This document shows, in pieces, positions 23,203-35,635 of a DNA stretch of 64,000 nt. Where the stretch lies: contig OZ022511.1 in NCBI GenBank assembly GCA_963989385.1, positions 26,716,503 to 26,780,502 of the forward strand. The letters are read 5' to 3'. Within the stretch, counting starts at the first letter, position 1. Each line of letters starts with the position of its first letter. A model generated the notes under the pieces. The model saw only the letters and a program-made list of their open reading frames with translations, searched no databases and had not been told where the DNA came from. The position numbers and the translations under genes are program-made. This DNA comes from Ctena decussata. Taxonomy: Eukaryota > Mollusca > Bivalvia > Lucinida > Lucinidae.

Positions 23203-24002
23203 ATATCTGAGCCAGAAAAGAAAATAATATCGGAAGTTTGTCCACAGTCACAATTAAGTATTCTAGGTCCACATTTCATTAACATCGATCTTCAAACTAA
23301 GGAAGTAATTCGATTGGAAAAAAATAATGCCAAAATTTGTACATATTGCCAAAATGGATAAATTCTGCATTTCGCTCATACAAAACTAAAACTGACAAGA
23401 AAAAATGCCATAACTGTCTTTTTATTTTTTTTTAGTTTTTTTATTTGTTTTTGCTATTGCAGAACTTAAATGTACAGAAAATTAGATGTGTCTGCGTGTG
23501 TGTTTAACTGCCCAAATATTTATAAGTATGTGCTAGATAGAAATTTTGGCATGCATCTATTATTCTTACGGGCCACCAGGGTTCAGCTCCCATAAAGTGC
23601 AGGTTACTTTGGTGCTTATGTGGGTTCCATCTGTTTGTGCGACTCCACTTTGGTTGAAGGTACATCATTGTAGAGTCCGGATGCGCTTAAACAGGAACAC
23701 ATGCTGCAACCTTGTACCCATGCCCCTGTAGTTGCACCACGCTCATGTTATAGCAGACAGGCCGTAGTAAACAGTATCCAAGATGCAGTAGACAGACAGT
23801 AGACACTTCACTGGACAGTAAATAGTATACAGAAAATCGCGAACAGCATGAACTACTTTTTAGCATGCTCCAAAACGAAGAGCGAGTAGACAGTCCACAG
23901 TAAACGGTAAGATAAAATTTTTATTACGCATCTATATTTAGAAACTGAAAGTACAAACATTTTGAAGGATAAAGTGCGTATTTTCAAAATATCATTTTAT
24001 GA

Positions 24003-24158
24003 AGAAAATAAAATCGGATCTAAGTCTTAAAAAGCCGAAAGATTCAAACTAACTGTTATTTCCCTTTCAATTTTGTTTAGAAGAAAATAAAATCGGATCT
24101 AAGTCTTAAAGAGCTGAAAGATTCAAACTAACTTATTCATCTTTCAATTTTGTTTAGA
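24003..24158. repeat. Tandem duplication, ~77-bp unit
   Basis: agaaaataaaatcggatcta ... ttcaattttgtttag occurs twice in direct succession with few differences. Confidence 0.85.
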
Positions 24159-24245
24159 ACAAAATAGGAAGATATCCAGATTTGCAGAACCACAAATTCC
24201 AGCGTTCTATTCGGTAATCCCCTTCAACTGCCTTGAACGTTCCTA

Positions 24246-24300
24246 CCCCCCCCCCCCCCCCCCACACACACACACCCACACACTTACACACCCACACCAA
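24246..24300. repeat. Poly-C and CA-rich run
   Basis: A C run followed by cacacaca. Similar runs are at 28015-28050 and 45706-45745. Confidence 0.85.
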
Positions 24301-24407
24301 CCATCCACTTGTTACTTGATGTTCGACAGGGAGAACCTTCTATCGTGCCAATGTTTAAATCTTATTAAAATTTGGAAAACGCAGATTTTTTTTCTGTATC
24401 TTTTTAT

Positions 24408-24455
24408 TTTTATATTTATTTATTTATTTATTTATTTTTCTACTTATTTATTTTT
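24408..24455. repeat. (TTTA)n run
   Basis: Tetranucleotide tttatttattta run. Confidence 0.85.
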
Positions 24456-25221
24456 TTCTGGCTGGAGACCAGGACCAGTTTGCAAATATAGTCCATACTT
24501 TATATGTTTTTTTTTCATTCAACGATCAAACTTTTTCAAAACATTCCTGACAACTGATGCTCTCTTTTCTTCAAGTACTCATCGACATGACTATCATCGA
24601 CGTCACTGCGACGTCACGTGCCCCTAAACGAAAAGTGAGATTCGGTTCTTCCAGTTACCTCTTATGATGGGATTCTGTACTAATTATTTTACATTTTCAA
24701 GAACCTTATATAAGACTCTTTTCATTTGCCGTAACAAACAGAATATTCATTCAAAAATATCATTCTATGAGAGCAGTGAACAAGGGAACTATTGGCGTGC
24801 AGGATATCTTGAATGTGTCCACAACCAATCGAGCGAACAGCGGTGGAATGATTCCTATTTCAGAACAATATGCGAGAAAACAAGGTGTGCAATCGGTGAC
24901 AGAGACATGTGCCTCTATTGGAAAGTGACTGAAATGATAATGAGGACCCCTTTTTTGTCACTGCAAATTCATTCTCACTCGATGTAAGCGATGGCTAGTT
25001 ACGTCTTCTCATATGGAGTATCATCTGGTAGTGAATGAAGATGGTAAACAAAGCTTGACAGACTTGCTAAGGAGACCAGCTGGAAAAATCAGTTTTCGCT
25101 CGAGAAATGCAACATTTCGGTGCAAAAAACCCCGAGTGTTTGCAACAACGACTGAATGGACGATGGGAGATAACTCTATTTTATCATGGAGCACAGTATA
25201 ACATTTTATTAATACCATTTT

Positions 25222-25290
25222 CCCAGCAGGCACATGTTGACGTCGATGCGACATGGCGACGTCGCATCAATGTCATTGTGACGTCATTAG
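25222..25290. mobile_element. GACGTC-rich element, partial copy 4
   Basis: cccagcaggcacatgttgac with several acgtc blocks; the right end is missing. A smaller fragment is near 24595-24625. Confidence 0.6.
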
Positions 25291-25582
25291 GCGTGAATCT
25301 TTCCTACCATAAACGGGAATCCATTGCACACAGCCTTTCATTATCTTTCTGATATTACTGATATACTGTTGAAAAAGACGTAATATCGCAAGTCATTCAT
25401 CTATCCATTTTTGATTTGGAAAAGTAAATCCAGTTGATATTTACTATTCAACATATTAAAGTTTCCACCCAACCAGCAGGGTGATGATATTATATAAATA
25501 TAGTGTTGTTAGCCAAACTGTTGCTTAATACGCGGAAAGACATAATTCCCATTTTTTGTAATATTAATGCGCATTTTCTAAG

Positions 25583-27650
25583 AGCCGCACCCTCGAAACA
25601 ATGCCACATGCGACAACAAGAATCAGCCATGTCCGTGGTAACATTTATGCGTTCACAATAAGTATAAACAGTCTTGAGCATGTTGAGCAACACACACTGG
25701 AGTGCCGTAAAGTGTGCAGAAAAAATGGCACTAATGGGACCGCATTCGCTTATACCAAGATTACTGAAACACACTTTTCCTTGCGCATACCTCGTGTAGT
25801 GATAAAACCAGTATTGTGTCATACGCAAAACACGCGTGTCTTGACTAGACACATGCGCAATCAGAACAGGGTAGACTATGCATGAGCGTAGACAGAACTT
25901 GGTACCTCCTGGTGGCGTATACATACATATTTCCCTGCAAATATTGTGGGCTGAACACATATTTCCCCTCGCGCAGGCCATTTGAGTCGTGTTGTATTAA
26001 AAACAGTCCTATGGTATATGCCAAACACCTATGTCCAGACTAGTCTGTGCACTAGCACGCACGGTGCACTGCACTTACTCTGACAGACTACGCAGTTATC
26101 TTGGTACCCACTGTTTGCGAATAGCGTCAATTATATTTTGCCCGGACAAGGCTCATAACGTTCAACACAAGAGATGAGCATCAAATGCACGTGCAAATAT
26201 GGCCAAACCTTGATTAACTTGATTATCAATGATGTAACCCAAGAGCCGCACCCTCGGAAAATTGCCACATGCGACGAGAAGAATCAGCCAAGTCTGTTGT
26301 AACATTTATGCGTTCACAACATGATTATAGACAATCTTGAGCCTCATATACCGGAGCGCCGTAAAGTGAGCGAAACAAAATGACACTAATGGGACTGCAT
26401 TCGCTTTTACCAAGATGGAGTGAAACACATTTTTCCTTGCGCATACCTCGTGTCGTGAAAAAATCAGTATTATGTCATACGCAAAACACGCGTGTCTAGA
26501 CTAGACATATGCGCAATCAGAACAGGGTAGAATGCACATGAGCGTAGACAGAACTTGGTGCCTCCTGGTTACGTACACATACATATTTCGCTGCAAAAAT
26601 TATGGGCTAAACACACATTTTTCCTTGCGCAGGCCATTTGAGTCGTGTTGTATTAAAATCAGTCCTATGGTTTATGTAAAACGCCTATGTCCAGACTAGT
26701 CTGTGCACTGGCACAATCAGAACAGGGTAGGCGCAATAAGTATGCCTTCTGGGAATCAAACAGTGCACTGCACTTACTCCGACAGACTACGCAGTTGCAT
26801 AGACCTTCCTTAGTACCCACTGTTTGCGAATTGCGTCAAACATATTTTGCCCGGACAAGGCTCATAACGTTCAACACAAGAGATGAACATCAAATGCACG
26901 TGAAAATATGACCAACCCTTCATTAACTTGATTATAATGATGTAACCAAAGAGCCGCACCCTCGGAAAATTGCCACATGCGACGAGAAGAATCAGCCCAG
27001 TCTGTGGTAACATTTATGCGTTCACAACATATATAAACAATCTTGAGCATCATATACTGGAGCGCCGTAAAGTGTGCGAAAAGAAACAACACTAATGGGA
27101 CTGCATTCGCTTTTACCAAGTTGGAGTGAAACACATTTTTCCTTGCGCATACCTCGTGTCGTGATAAAACCAGTATTATGTCATACGCAAAACACGCGTG
27201 TCTAGGCTAGACACATGTGCAATCAGAACAGGGTAGACTACACATGAGTGTATACAGAACTTGGTATCTCCTGTTTGCGTATACATTAATATATTTCGCT
27301 GCAAACATTATGGGCTGAACACACGTTTTCCCTTGCGCAGGCCATTTGAGTCGTGTCATATTAAAATCAGTCCTATGGTATATGCAAAACACCTATGTTC
27401 TGACTAGTCTGTGCACTAGCACAATCAGAACAGGATAGGCGCAATAAATGTGCCTTCTGGGAATCAAACGGTGCACTCCAATTACTCTGACAGACTACGC
27501 AGTTGCATAGACTTATCTTGCTACCCACTGTTTGCGAATAGCGTCAATCATATTTTGCCTGGACAAGGCTCATAACGTTCAAACGAAGATATTAGCATAA
27601 AATGCACGTGCAAATATGGCCGGCCCTTGATTATTTATGACGTAACCCAA
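25583..27650. repeat. ~0.7-kb tandem repeat, three units
   Basis: Units start at 25583, 26243 and 26951 with gagccgcaccctcg and share acgcgtgtctagactagac, gcgcaatcagaacagggtag and cggacaaggctcataacgtt. The first unit lacks some bases. A 163-codon minus-strand open frame at 25490-25981 is not kept in the other units. Confidence 0.85.
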
Positions 27651-27659
27651 GAGCTGCAA

Positions 27660-28572
27660 TATTAACAAAAAGTACCGCAGTGATCCTAAATTTTGGGATA
27701 GATAAATCTGACAAATAACTCAAGAATAAGATCAAAATGTGCAATGCGTCATTTCCTGTCAGTATTTTTGAGCGACCAAATATAACCAGAGGCGACAAAA
27801 TATTCTGTTAGTCGGAACACACCGAACGACTGTAAATTTCAACATTAGAAGCCACCCTAAACATGGTTCACAATGCATATATCATGAACTGGCAGCCGCT
27901 CTAATTGGAACTGGAGATCCTAGCCAACATAAATATTCAAATATTTGTAAATGAAATGCTTTCTAAGACACATCCACCGACGCTCTCTGCCACGCACCTA
28001 TCCCAACCGTCCCCTCCCCCTCCACCCCCCCCCCCCCCCCCCACACACACAGACGGCAATCTTATCATAGAAGAACGTCAGTTTATTATATTACGTGTTA
28101 TTACATTAGGCGTTAGCTAAAACGACAATTGTAGTAACACATTATGCAATAATGTCGGAATTTTCAATTAATCTTGAACAACATCATGCATAAGGTTAGA
28201 AATGCTATCATGGTATGTTTTACGAAACTCAACCTCACTCCAGCCGCTCTCTACGCACCAACCCCGAGATATAGCAGTACTTTATGAGGTAAATGCTTGC
28301 ACTTGAGATTCCATCCTGTCATGAAAGAAAGTCAAAAGTAAAAATTCTTAAGCAACAGTCTGCATTTGATTCGATTGCAACGTCCCTGGTATCTTTCATG
28401 AAACTAAGCCTCACCCCCGCTCCTTCTCCACCAACCTATCCCGACCGTAATATATAGCGATATTTTATGAGGTAAAGTTTCAGTAGAGATTCCATCCTGT
28501 CAAAGAAGAAAAAAAAGTTTATTATGCGTTATTACATTAGGCGTTGAGTGCAACTACAAATGTAATAACGCC
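27660..28572. other. Intronic stretch, mostly unstructured
   Basis: Gene A intron 1. It holds the C run at 28015-28050 and a loosely repeated block (gaggtaaa..ttccatcctgtca, near 28288 and 28470). No exon seen. Confidence 0.5.
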
Positions 28573-29720
28573 TTATTTATGTTCATTCTGCTGTTCTGCT
28601 AGCAGAATGAGCAGAATGGGCCAAACAAAAAAATCAAAGTTTGTTTTTACTAGTTAAACTTAGACGAGATAAACATGATTCCAATGCATGACCCGAGTCT
28701 ACCCACCTGATGGTAACACCAGAATATAATGATAAATGTTTTATATTTCCTCAACAAATTGTCGATTTTCCCTTGCTGTTTGAAACCTGACCAGGAGGGA
28801 AATGATTTTCATCAAGCTTGCGAGTGCCCTCCTGCTGGTTGCATTAGAGAATTATTAAAAAAAACTTTTTCATTCTGCTGTTTTGGAAAAAATTGAACGA
28901 GGATAAACCTGATTTGCATGCATGACCCGAGTCCACTCACCTGCTGGTAACACCAAAATATGATCATAAAAGAGTTTTTGTCTTCAACAAATTTGTCGAT
29001 TTTTCCTTGCTAGTTGAAGCCTCCTTGGGGGGGGGGGATGTTTTCCATGCATGGCTCGAGAGTGTCCGTCTGCTGGTTGCATTAGAGCACAATTCAGACA
29101 AACTGTTTTTATTCTGCTGTTCTGCTAGCAGAATGAGCTGAATGGCTTGAATAAAAAAATCCGTATTTTCTTTTGGTAGTTGTACTCTGACGAGGATAAA
29201 CATGATTTCCATATGTTACCCGAGTCTGCCCGTCAGTTAGTAAAACAAATATGACGATAAAAGATTTTTTGTCCTCAACAAATTTATCCTATTTTCGTTG
29301 CTAGTTGAAACCTGACCAGGAGGGAAACGTTTTTCATGCATGGTCTGAGTGTGCCCTCCTGCTGGTTTCATTAGAACGAAATTCCGACAATTATTTTCAT
29401 TCTGATGTTCTGCTAGCAGAATGAGCAGAATGGGCAGCACGAAAAATTCAAAGTTTATTTTTTCCTAGTTAAACTCGGACGAGGATAAACATGATAAACA
29501 TGATTTCCTTGCATGACCCGAGTCCGCCTACCTGCTGGTAACACCAGAATATGATGACAAAAGTTTTATTTTCTCAACAAATTTGTCGTATTTGTCCTTG
29601 CTAGTTGAATCCTGACCAGGAGGAAAATGTCTTACATGCATGGCTTGAGTGTGCCCTCCTGCTGGTTGCATTTGAACATACATGTGTAATTCCGGCAAAC
29701 TTTTTCATTCTGCGTACATA
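28573..29720 (-). repeat. Array of ~280-bp units, inverted orientation
   Basis: Four units matching the 12484-14110 array on the opposite strand (ttctgctgttctgctagcag, ccctcctgctggttgcatta, catgacccgagtc). G run at 29028-29037. Confidence 0.8.
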
Positions 29721-30082
29721 TTACCTTTTTTCAACCGGGTTCCATCTGCGTCATGACATCACAACTGGTATGATGACAACACGAATCACATGATCTTTGT
29801 CTGGAATATGATCATTTCACAAAAGGATTGATTGCAGTGTCAATTACACTTATGCAGCTTATAGTTTCCCCACAAGATATGTTCTATGAAAATAACTGCC
29901 ATAAATATCTAATTATTGTGGGTGTGGGTGTGGGTAGAGGGGGGGGGCAAGCCTGAACAGCTGCAGGCGTCAGATGAGAGACGTTATCGGCATAAGGAAT
30001 GATGGCAGTAAAGATCTATTCAGTATATCAGAAAATCATTAAACATGTTAAAATTTGAAGATAAATGCAACCATGTACTCAC

Positions 30083-30143
30083 ACTGTTGTGCTGTTACGC
30101 CGTAGATGGTTAGAAAATAAACTAAAGTTGCTCTGGAATCCAT
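30083..30143 (-). CDS. Gene A exon 1: start codon and signal peptide
   Basis: The exon encodes 20 residues (M-D-S-R-A-T then a hydrophobic run L-V-Y-F-L-T-I-Y-G-V-T-A-Q-Q), a typical short secretion signal. It ends in phase 1 with T before the donor GTGAGT. The T joins GG of the 21-bp exon at 12162-12182 to make the Trp that opens the CA domain. The ATG is the only one giving a signal peptide in this frame. A TATATA stretch lies about 20 bases upstream of the ATG, too near to assign as a promoter. This exon was found by phase and content, so transcript data would be decisive. Confidence 0.8.
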
Positions 30144-30212
30144 CTTTTCTATAGCGTATATAAATTATTGAAACTAATACCGCCAAGATAAAAGTAAATT
30201 GAATACTTAATT

Positions 30213-30447
30213 GAGTCGCGACACGAGAATAGCAACAAAGTGGTTGTGCGGCCAGCACAGACTCAGATCACCCTAGGTATCCACTCAGTCAGATCAAAGT
30301 CTTTTCTGTAGACTTAGAAAGTAGCCAAGGGCCTAAGCTAGCTTCATGCGGACAGCGAAGACTCTGATCAGCCTGGGCGGGAGCCCAGGCTGATCTGAGT
30401 CTGCGCTGGGCGCACAACCACATTGTTGGTTTTGTCATGTCGCGGCT
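30213..30447. mobile_element. Foldback MITE, GAGCCGCGAC family, copy 7
   Basis: Nearly full-length with a diverged left arm. It lies about 70 bp upstream of the gene A start codon, in the presumed promoter or 5' UTR region. Confidence 0.82.
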
Positions 30448-30788
30448 AATATAGTACAGGACAGAGCTGTCCCGATGTAAAAGAACTGTAAGTCATACAC
30501 ATACAGCAAATATTCAAATTAAAGAAAGCATTTATGCAAACTAACCAGTCTAAATGTTGTGTGAATTATATACATGTATATCTAAAAATTCACAGTGAAG
30601 ACTCTGATCTTGCTATTCGGATGCCGAATTGATTTGATTTACGCTGTTTGCACATGACGTTTTGGACATTTTCTCACAATGTCGCTCAATGAGATGTAAT
30701 TTACCGAATCTGAAACGAAAAGTACAATCGTTTTAAAGGATTATTAAAATACTGTATAATGTTGCACAATATGGGTTGCCTGGGTGCA

Positions 30789-31080
30789 AACGGGCCTTCG
30801 TGGTCTAGTGGTAAAGAGCGCTGACTCTGGAACTTTTTGCCTCTTTGCGCTGTCGGTTTCTCGGGCGTCGCACAGATGAGAAAGTCAGATTCTTCTTACA
30901 GTGTTTTTCCCTCGGAAGGCTTCCCATTTCTCCCACAACTGATCACTGGTCGGCTCAACACAAGGCCCCTGTCACATTGTTACATGTACCGTGGACATTC
31001 TGGCGACATCCGACGATATGTATACAGCTAGACGAAACTTGCCGAAGTCACGAGTTGTACACGTGTACATGTAATAAAAA
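30789..31080 (+). mobile_element. Second tRNA-headed SINE type (decayed)
   Basis: The head ggccttcgtggtctagtggtaaagagcgctga is tRNA-like (A box), but the B box is disrupted. A ~200-bp body follows. It lies about 0.65 kb upstream of the gene A start. Confidence 0.45.
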
Positions 31081-31657
31081 TTTAAGTTCCTCAAGAGCAG
31101 AGAACACAGTCAAAAGAAGGAACATGGGCCATACTTCGAAGTTTCGGCTATTTAAGCCCTACTTATCAAAATACATGTTGTATGTTTTTGACATTCGAAA
31201 GAATACGAAACTTTTATGATTTTACACCAGTTATTTCGAGATTCGTACGAAAATGTCGCTATTACGCCAACAGGTATTCTGGTTAGTACAGGTTAATGAG
31301 AGGTTTGTGTGTTTGGGTTTTTTTACGATTAGATACGGCTCAGTAAAACGGTACGATCTAATGCGACGTATATACGGCATTAGTGCGACTTAGCCCGAGA
31401 CAGTACGGCCTTCGTTCGACTTTGTACAATACAGTACGGCCGTCAGTCTGCTTTGTACATGAAGTTACTATACATGAACGAGCTTTGTTGATGTGCACCA
31501 TTGGTGTTTTATACGGGTTCTATGGGTCTTTCAAGAATATTTCACTTACATGTATGTCCAGTCAATCGTTAAGTAGAGGTGAAGCCGGAACTCCCGGGGA
31601 AAAACAACTGACCTTCCGTGAGCAGAATGTACATGTACCTTGACTAAAAGTCTTAAT

Positions 31658-32526
31658 TTAAGGTGATGATTTATGGTAAATGTAAAAATCTGCATAAAAC
31701 CATAAAAAAAGTAACGAATCTCCTTGAAAGTCAGCAAACTTCTTATTTTTGTTGTTCTTTACAGTTTAGAATACAAAATAGACATACATGCTGCTTAAAA
31801 AGTGTTTTTATAAGGAAAGATCAAAGGGTAATTTTCTGCGAATAAATCTAAAAAATTAATATCGTTATTGAAAATTTATGTAGTGCTGAAGGTGCGTTAT
31901 TGCATAATGAAGAGCGTCCTAGCAATTATTTATTCCAACTCTTTCTCAAATTGTAATGTAGACCAGATGAAAAGGGTAGCTTTTTCTCAAATGTTCAACC
32001 ATATACAAAGTCAATGTACATTGGACGCATTTATTAAAGATAGGGTAGGCAAGCATACCTATGTAACACCTACAGTATAAATAATACATTACTTACGTGA
32101 TCACTGGTGTGTAGATGAAATTGTTCAACCTTGTTTAAATAGTCTCACCTGTCTCACGTGTGTGTTTTGACAAAAAAATTTGGACACAGACTGCATCTTT
32201 TTTCATCTGCTCAGCCTGATAATGTGTGAAAGAGTTTGAAAAAATAATTGCTAGGACGCTCTCCATTATGCAACAAGGTACTCTAAGCACGAAGTATATT
32301 TTCAATAACGATATTATTTTTTCAGATTTATTCGCAGAAAATTACCCTTTGATCTTTCCTTATAAAAACACTTTTTAACGTTAACAAATGCTGCATTTTG
32401 GGATTCTAAATTAAGAGAAACAACATAAAGAAGGCATCTGCTAAGTTTTGGAAAGATCAGTGTTATTTTGAGTATTTTATGCAGATTTTTGTCTTTGTCC
32501 CAAATCAGTGATTATCACCACCTTAA
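31658..32526. mobile_element. ~870-bp inverted-repeat element
   Basis: Ends ttaaggtgatgattt / atcaccaccttaa. Strong inner arms at about 31797-31950 and 32223-32379 (aaagatcaaagggtaatttt; inverse agcaattatt...gacgctct). No coding frame. TTAA occurs at both borders. Confidence 0.7.
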
Positions 32527-33372
32527 AGAATGGAGGTGGGGTTCCTATATGTCTTGGAGGTGTGCAGGCTATTATCTTTTTTCACTGCATCCTTGACCTA
32601 CAACTGTTCGCAAAACTCCTATATATTCATAAAAAGTGGCCAAAGGCTGAAATGTGGCGCTGACGAATTCTCCCCTCTCCCCACCCACCCACACACCCTC
32701 TCCCCTCCTACACCCACACAACCCGCTCACCACAGGTTTTGATAAAATATAATTGCGAAACTTACTCCCTTAGTACACACGCATTTTTCCCATCTACGTA
32801 AAATAAAAAAAAAGAAATTAATGTAATGACGAAATCAACTCTACAAATGTATACAAAGCAAATCTTCATGTAAAGATATAATTATGACAATTTCAATTTT
32901 TTAAAAGAAAACAAAATGACATAGGTTTCACAAACAACTCTTGAAATTACAGAATTTTTGGCGTGGCCACTCTCAGGAGTTTTATGAAAACTTTACCGGC
33001 ATTTTACTTCAAAACAAAGACTGTGGACAAATACGGAACATTTGAAATGACGAAACTGTAGTGAGAAGTTTGCAGCGATGTCTCACAAAGAACATCTCTA
33101 GAATGTTACTAATGATAGTCTAAGAGGAATCGGGCATTTAAAGTTTTCATTTCTTTTTTCTCTATCATTATATCGTGTTTCTGCGTATATGCCTGAGGAT
33201 GTTCGAAACTAAAGACAAAAGCCCTCAGTCGTTTACAAATTTACAATATTTGTGTTTATATCTCCATATAATATTTTAAAAATCATTTTGTAGCATTTTA
33301 TTCTTTTTTGGATCTAATGATACGAATGAGAATTTAGTTTTATGTATTGCCTTATTTCTCTCTGTCTTTAAT
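32527..33372. other. Intergenic stretch without recognised features
   Basis: C-rich run at 32675-32730; otherwise AT-rich with nothing I can support. Confidence 0.5.
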
Positions 33373-33605
33373 GAGCCGCAACACAAAATAAACAAAGTGG
33401 TATATACGCACAGGAAGATTTTGATCAGCCTTGGCATCCGCCCAGTCTGATCATAGTCTTTGTCCCGCGCTTAAAGGGTAGAAAAGAGTCTAGGCTACCT
33501 CCATGATAATAGCAAAGACTATGATCAAACTGGGTGAATGCCTATGCTGATCTGAGTCTTCGCGTGGCGCACACGCCACTTTGTTGGTTTTATCGTGTCG
33601 CAGCT
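33373..33605. mobile_element. Foldback MITE, GAGCCGCGAC family, copy 8
   Basis: Diverged full-length copy between the two CA genes; the ends are gagccgcaac and cgcagct. Confidence 0.8.
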
Positions 33606-33854
33606 AATTTTAGATTTAGCGAAATTTGGTTGATAGTATTGTTTACTTTAGAGAATGAACTATGAAAACATTGCTATTCTTCGTTCTGTTTTGTTTTGCT
33701 TTTGGTTTCAATTAGGGTAGCTAAAATACCATTTGTTTCGGAAAGAGCTTTTCATTTTTTTTGCCATGCGTGTCTTTCGTCAATGTTTGTGAGTTTGTGT
33801 GTGCTTCTATGCCTTTTAGGTTTTAGAGGCGGGATGTTGAATTTGATTTTATCC

Positions 33855-34245
33855 TATGACGTCGCATCTGAGAGTGTAATAAAGCCATGCATTAAAAATG
33901 ATAATCCACTAGTGGATTAAATATGCAAATTACGTCGTAACGTTATGCGTTGACGTCCATAAAACGTCGCGTTTTCTAATAGCGGAATCGTGACGTTTTA
34001 GTGCAAACTTTGCTAATAAAATGCGATTTTAGTGTCATATGATAAATAGAATCTTGCATTCGTGCTCCTGTATTATTGAATTTATTAAACTCGTTGGTGA
34101 AAATGATAAGATGCTCGGCAAAGCCTCGCATCTTATCATTTTCCCCAACTCGTTTAATAAATTCAAAGCCTCGCATCTTATCATTTTCCCCAACTCGTTT
34201 AATAAATTCAGTAATACATGAGCACTCATGTAAGATCCTCTATGT
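33855..34245. mobile_element. TATGACGTCGCATCTG element, copy 1
   Basis: Starts tatgacgtcgcatctgagag and ends gatcctctatgtattaa, with the hairpin gaatttattaaactcgttgg / inverse. One hairpin arm (~45 bp, cctcgcatcttatcatttt) is duplicated in this copy. Further copies at 40524 and 49846. Confidence 0.75.
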
Positions 34246-34268
34246 ATTAATACCTGATCAATGTCGCC

Positions 34269-34537
34269 GGGCCGGGTAGCGCAATCGGTAGGGCACCTGA
34301 CTCCTAAGTCAGAGGTCCTGGGTTCGAATCCCGGTCTGGCCACATACTTTCGTTTCTCCTTCCGCTGATTCAAGAAGGGCAGTTGTCAGTTACTGGCGAA
34401 AGTATGTGCACTTAGTACTGGTTAACCGCTTAGGAGGTCTAAGCCTGCCCAGGAATAGTGTGGTTAGGTTAACTGACCGTCCCGACATGACCTTAGTTGT
34501 TTACCGTGGACGTTAAGCATCAAATCAACCAACCAAC
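34269..34537 (+). mobile_element. tRNA-headed SINE (plus strand)
   Basis: Same family as 3301-3570 in opposite orientation: tRNA-like head with intact A and B boxes, body, and a caaccaaccaac tail. It is closely similar along its full length, so both copies are fairly young. Confidence 0.8.
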
Positions 34538-34672
34538 TGATCAATGTCTGTCTATTTACTTTGCTTTCCCTTTTGACTGCCCAACGGCGAATGTGGCCTC
34601 TGACTAAAGCCGTCGTCCTCTGAAATCTGACGACCAGTAGCATTGGTCGGGCCTATTGTGGTCTCATCAACT

Positions 34673-34912
34673 GAGCCGCGTTACGACAAAACCAACAAAG
34701 TGGCATGTGCACCCATCGAAAACTCAGATCAATCTTGGCAACCGCAAAGTCTGATCTGAGTCTTGGATGTCGGCATGGGGATATACCTTAGACCTCTAGC
34801 TATACTTTAATCGCAGAGTGAAGGCTCTGATCAGACTGGGCGGATGCCCAGGCTGATCTGAGTCTTCGCTGGGCGCACATGCAACTTCGTTGGTTTCGTC
34901 GTGTCACGGCTC
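34673..34912. mobile_element. Foldback MITE, GAGCCGCGAC family, copy 9
   Basis: Diverged full-length copy. The flanks (caact / agtt) extend the inverted repeat by a few bases. Confidence 0.82.
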
Positions 34913-35349
34913 AGTTACTATGGCTTCAATGTGACATTAAGGTGAGCGGATATTCATTCAGAGGAGGCAACCTTATCAATTTCAGTGTTTCCTCCTCCCT
35001 TCTTACCTGCAGAGATGAACGAAGTAAGCCTCTGGATTCCATTCAGCTCCCATTGCTATTGTAAAGTTTATGTATTAATTGTAACCTGTATATAACCTAC
35101 ACAAACTAGCAATCAGCTCTTCAACAAATGGACCTGCTCTTTTAGAAGTAAATCCATTCCTTAAACATGTTAAAGAGAAGACTTAATTTATAAAGGACTT
35201 CTTTATCAAGGGAAGGACACAGGAAGTCATGAAATATGTTCATCTTTGCATAAAAGGCGATAATGGTGTACATGTACCCATACCGTTAAATCCCTTAGTT
35301 TTGATTTCACTGTGACGTTTCACTGGAGTTTTCTTAACTCTCTACACTC

Positions 35350-35635
35350 CCGAGAGAGGCGCCGTGTTCGAGCGGTTAGAAAGAGAGAGGCTCTGTCGTC
35401 GAGTGGCTAGAGACGCTCGGTTATGGTGCAGTAAGTCGGCGGAATGTCGTGAGATCGCGCCCTGGTTTTGTTATCGGACGACTGGTGATCTCTCCCTGTC
35501 AACTCAGCAGTAACTGGTTACCTGCTTCGAATCAGGGAAGGATACGGCAGCAAAAGGAGGGGGACGGGCTCCGCCTATCATATGCTGTGCCTAAAACACA
35601 GTTTGCCTCTAATCCTAACTACCCCTACAGCTACT
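35350..35635 (+). mobile_element. Probable decayed SINE with Leu/Ser-like head
   Basis: gaggcgccgtgttcgagcgg followed by a run of related tRNA-like blocks (gtcgagtggctagagacgctcgg). A related block occurs on the minus strand near 11680-11760. The boundaries are unclear. Confidence 0.35.

Larger units (their letters stand above)
2231..30143 (-). other. Gene A: secreted alpha-carbonic anhydrase-like gene, 8 coding exons
   Basis: Alpha-CAs reversibly hydrate CO2 to bicarbonate at a zinc held by three histidines; in molluscs secreted forms act in shell and body fluids. Joining the eight exons gives an unbroken 293-residue reading. A signal peptide (about 1-18) is followed by the N-terminal W-S-Y-S-G-E motif, NNQSPIDV (45-52), zinc ligands H116, H118 and H140, E138 (Glu117 equivalent), T220 (Thr199 equivalent) and NHRPTQ in the last exon. 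C42 and C224 match the disulfide of extracellular CAs. Three active-site changes are seen: Gly127 where Glu106 is usual, Trp85 where proton-shuttle His64 is usual, and His221 at position 200, as in human CA I. The first change should greatly lower hydration activity, so a binding or attenuated role is possible (inference). All introns have GT..AG borders and phases agree throughout. Intron 1 is 17.9 kb. Confidence 0.9.

Noticed and set aside
25490..25981. 163-codon open frame on the minus strand, the longest in the window
   Set aside because: It lies in the 0.7-kb satellite, is not preserved in the other two units and shows no protein-like pattern.
34269..34342. tRNA gene on the plus strand
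   Set aside because: A and B boxes are good, but the anticodon arm has an extra base and the sequence continues into a SINE body shared with 3301-3570.
34035..34373. 112-codon minus-strand frame
   Set aside because: It spans a SINE head and a duplicated hairpin arm, which explains the internal protein repeat.
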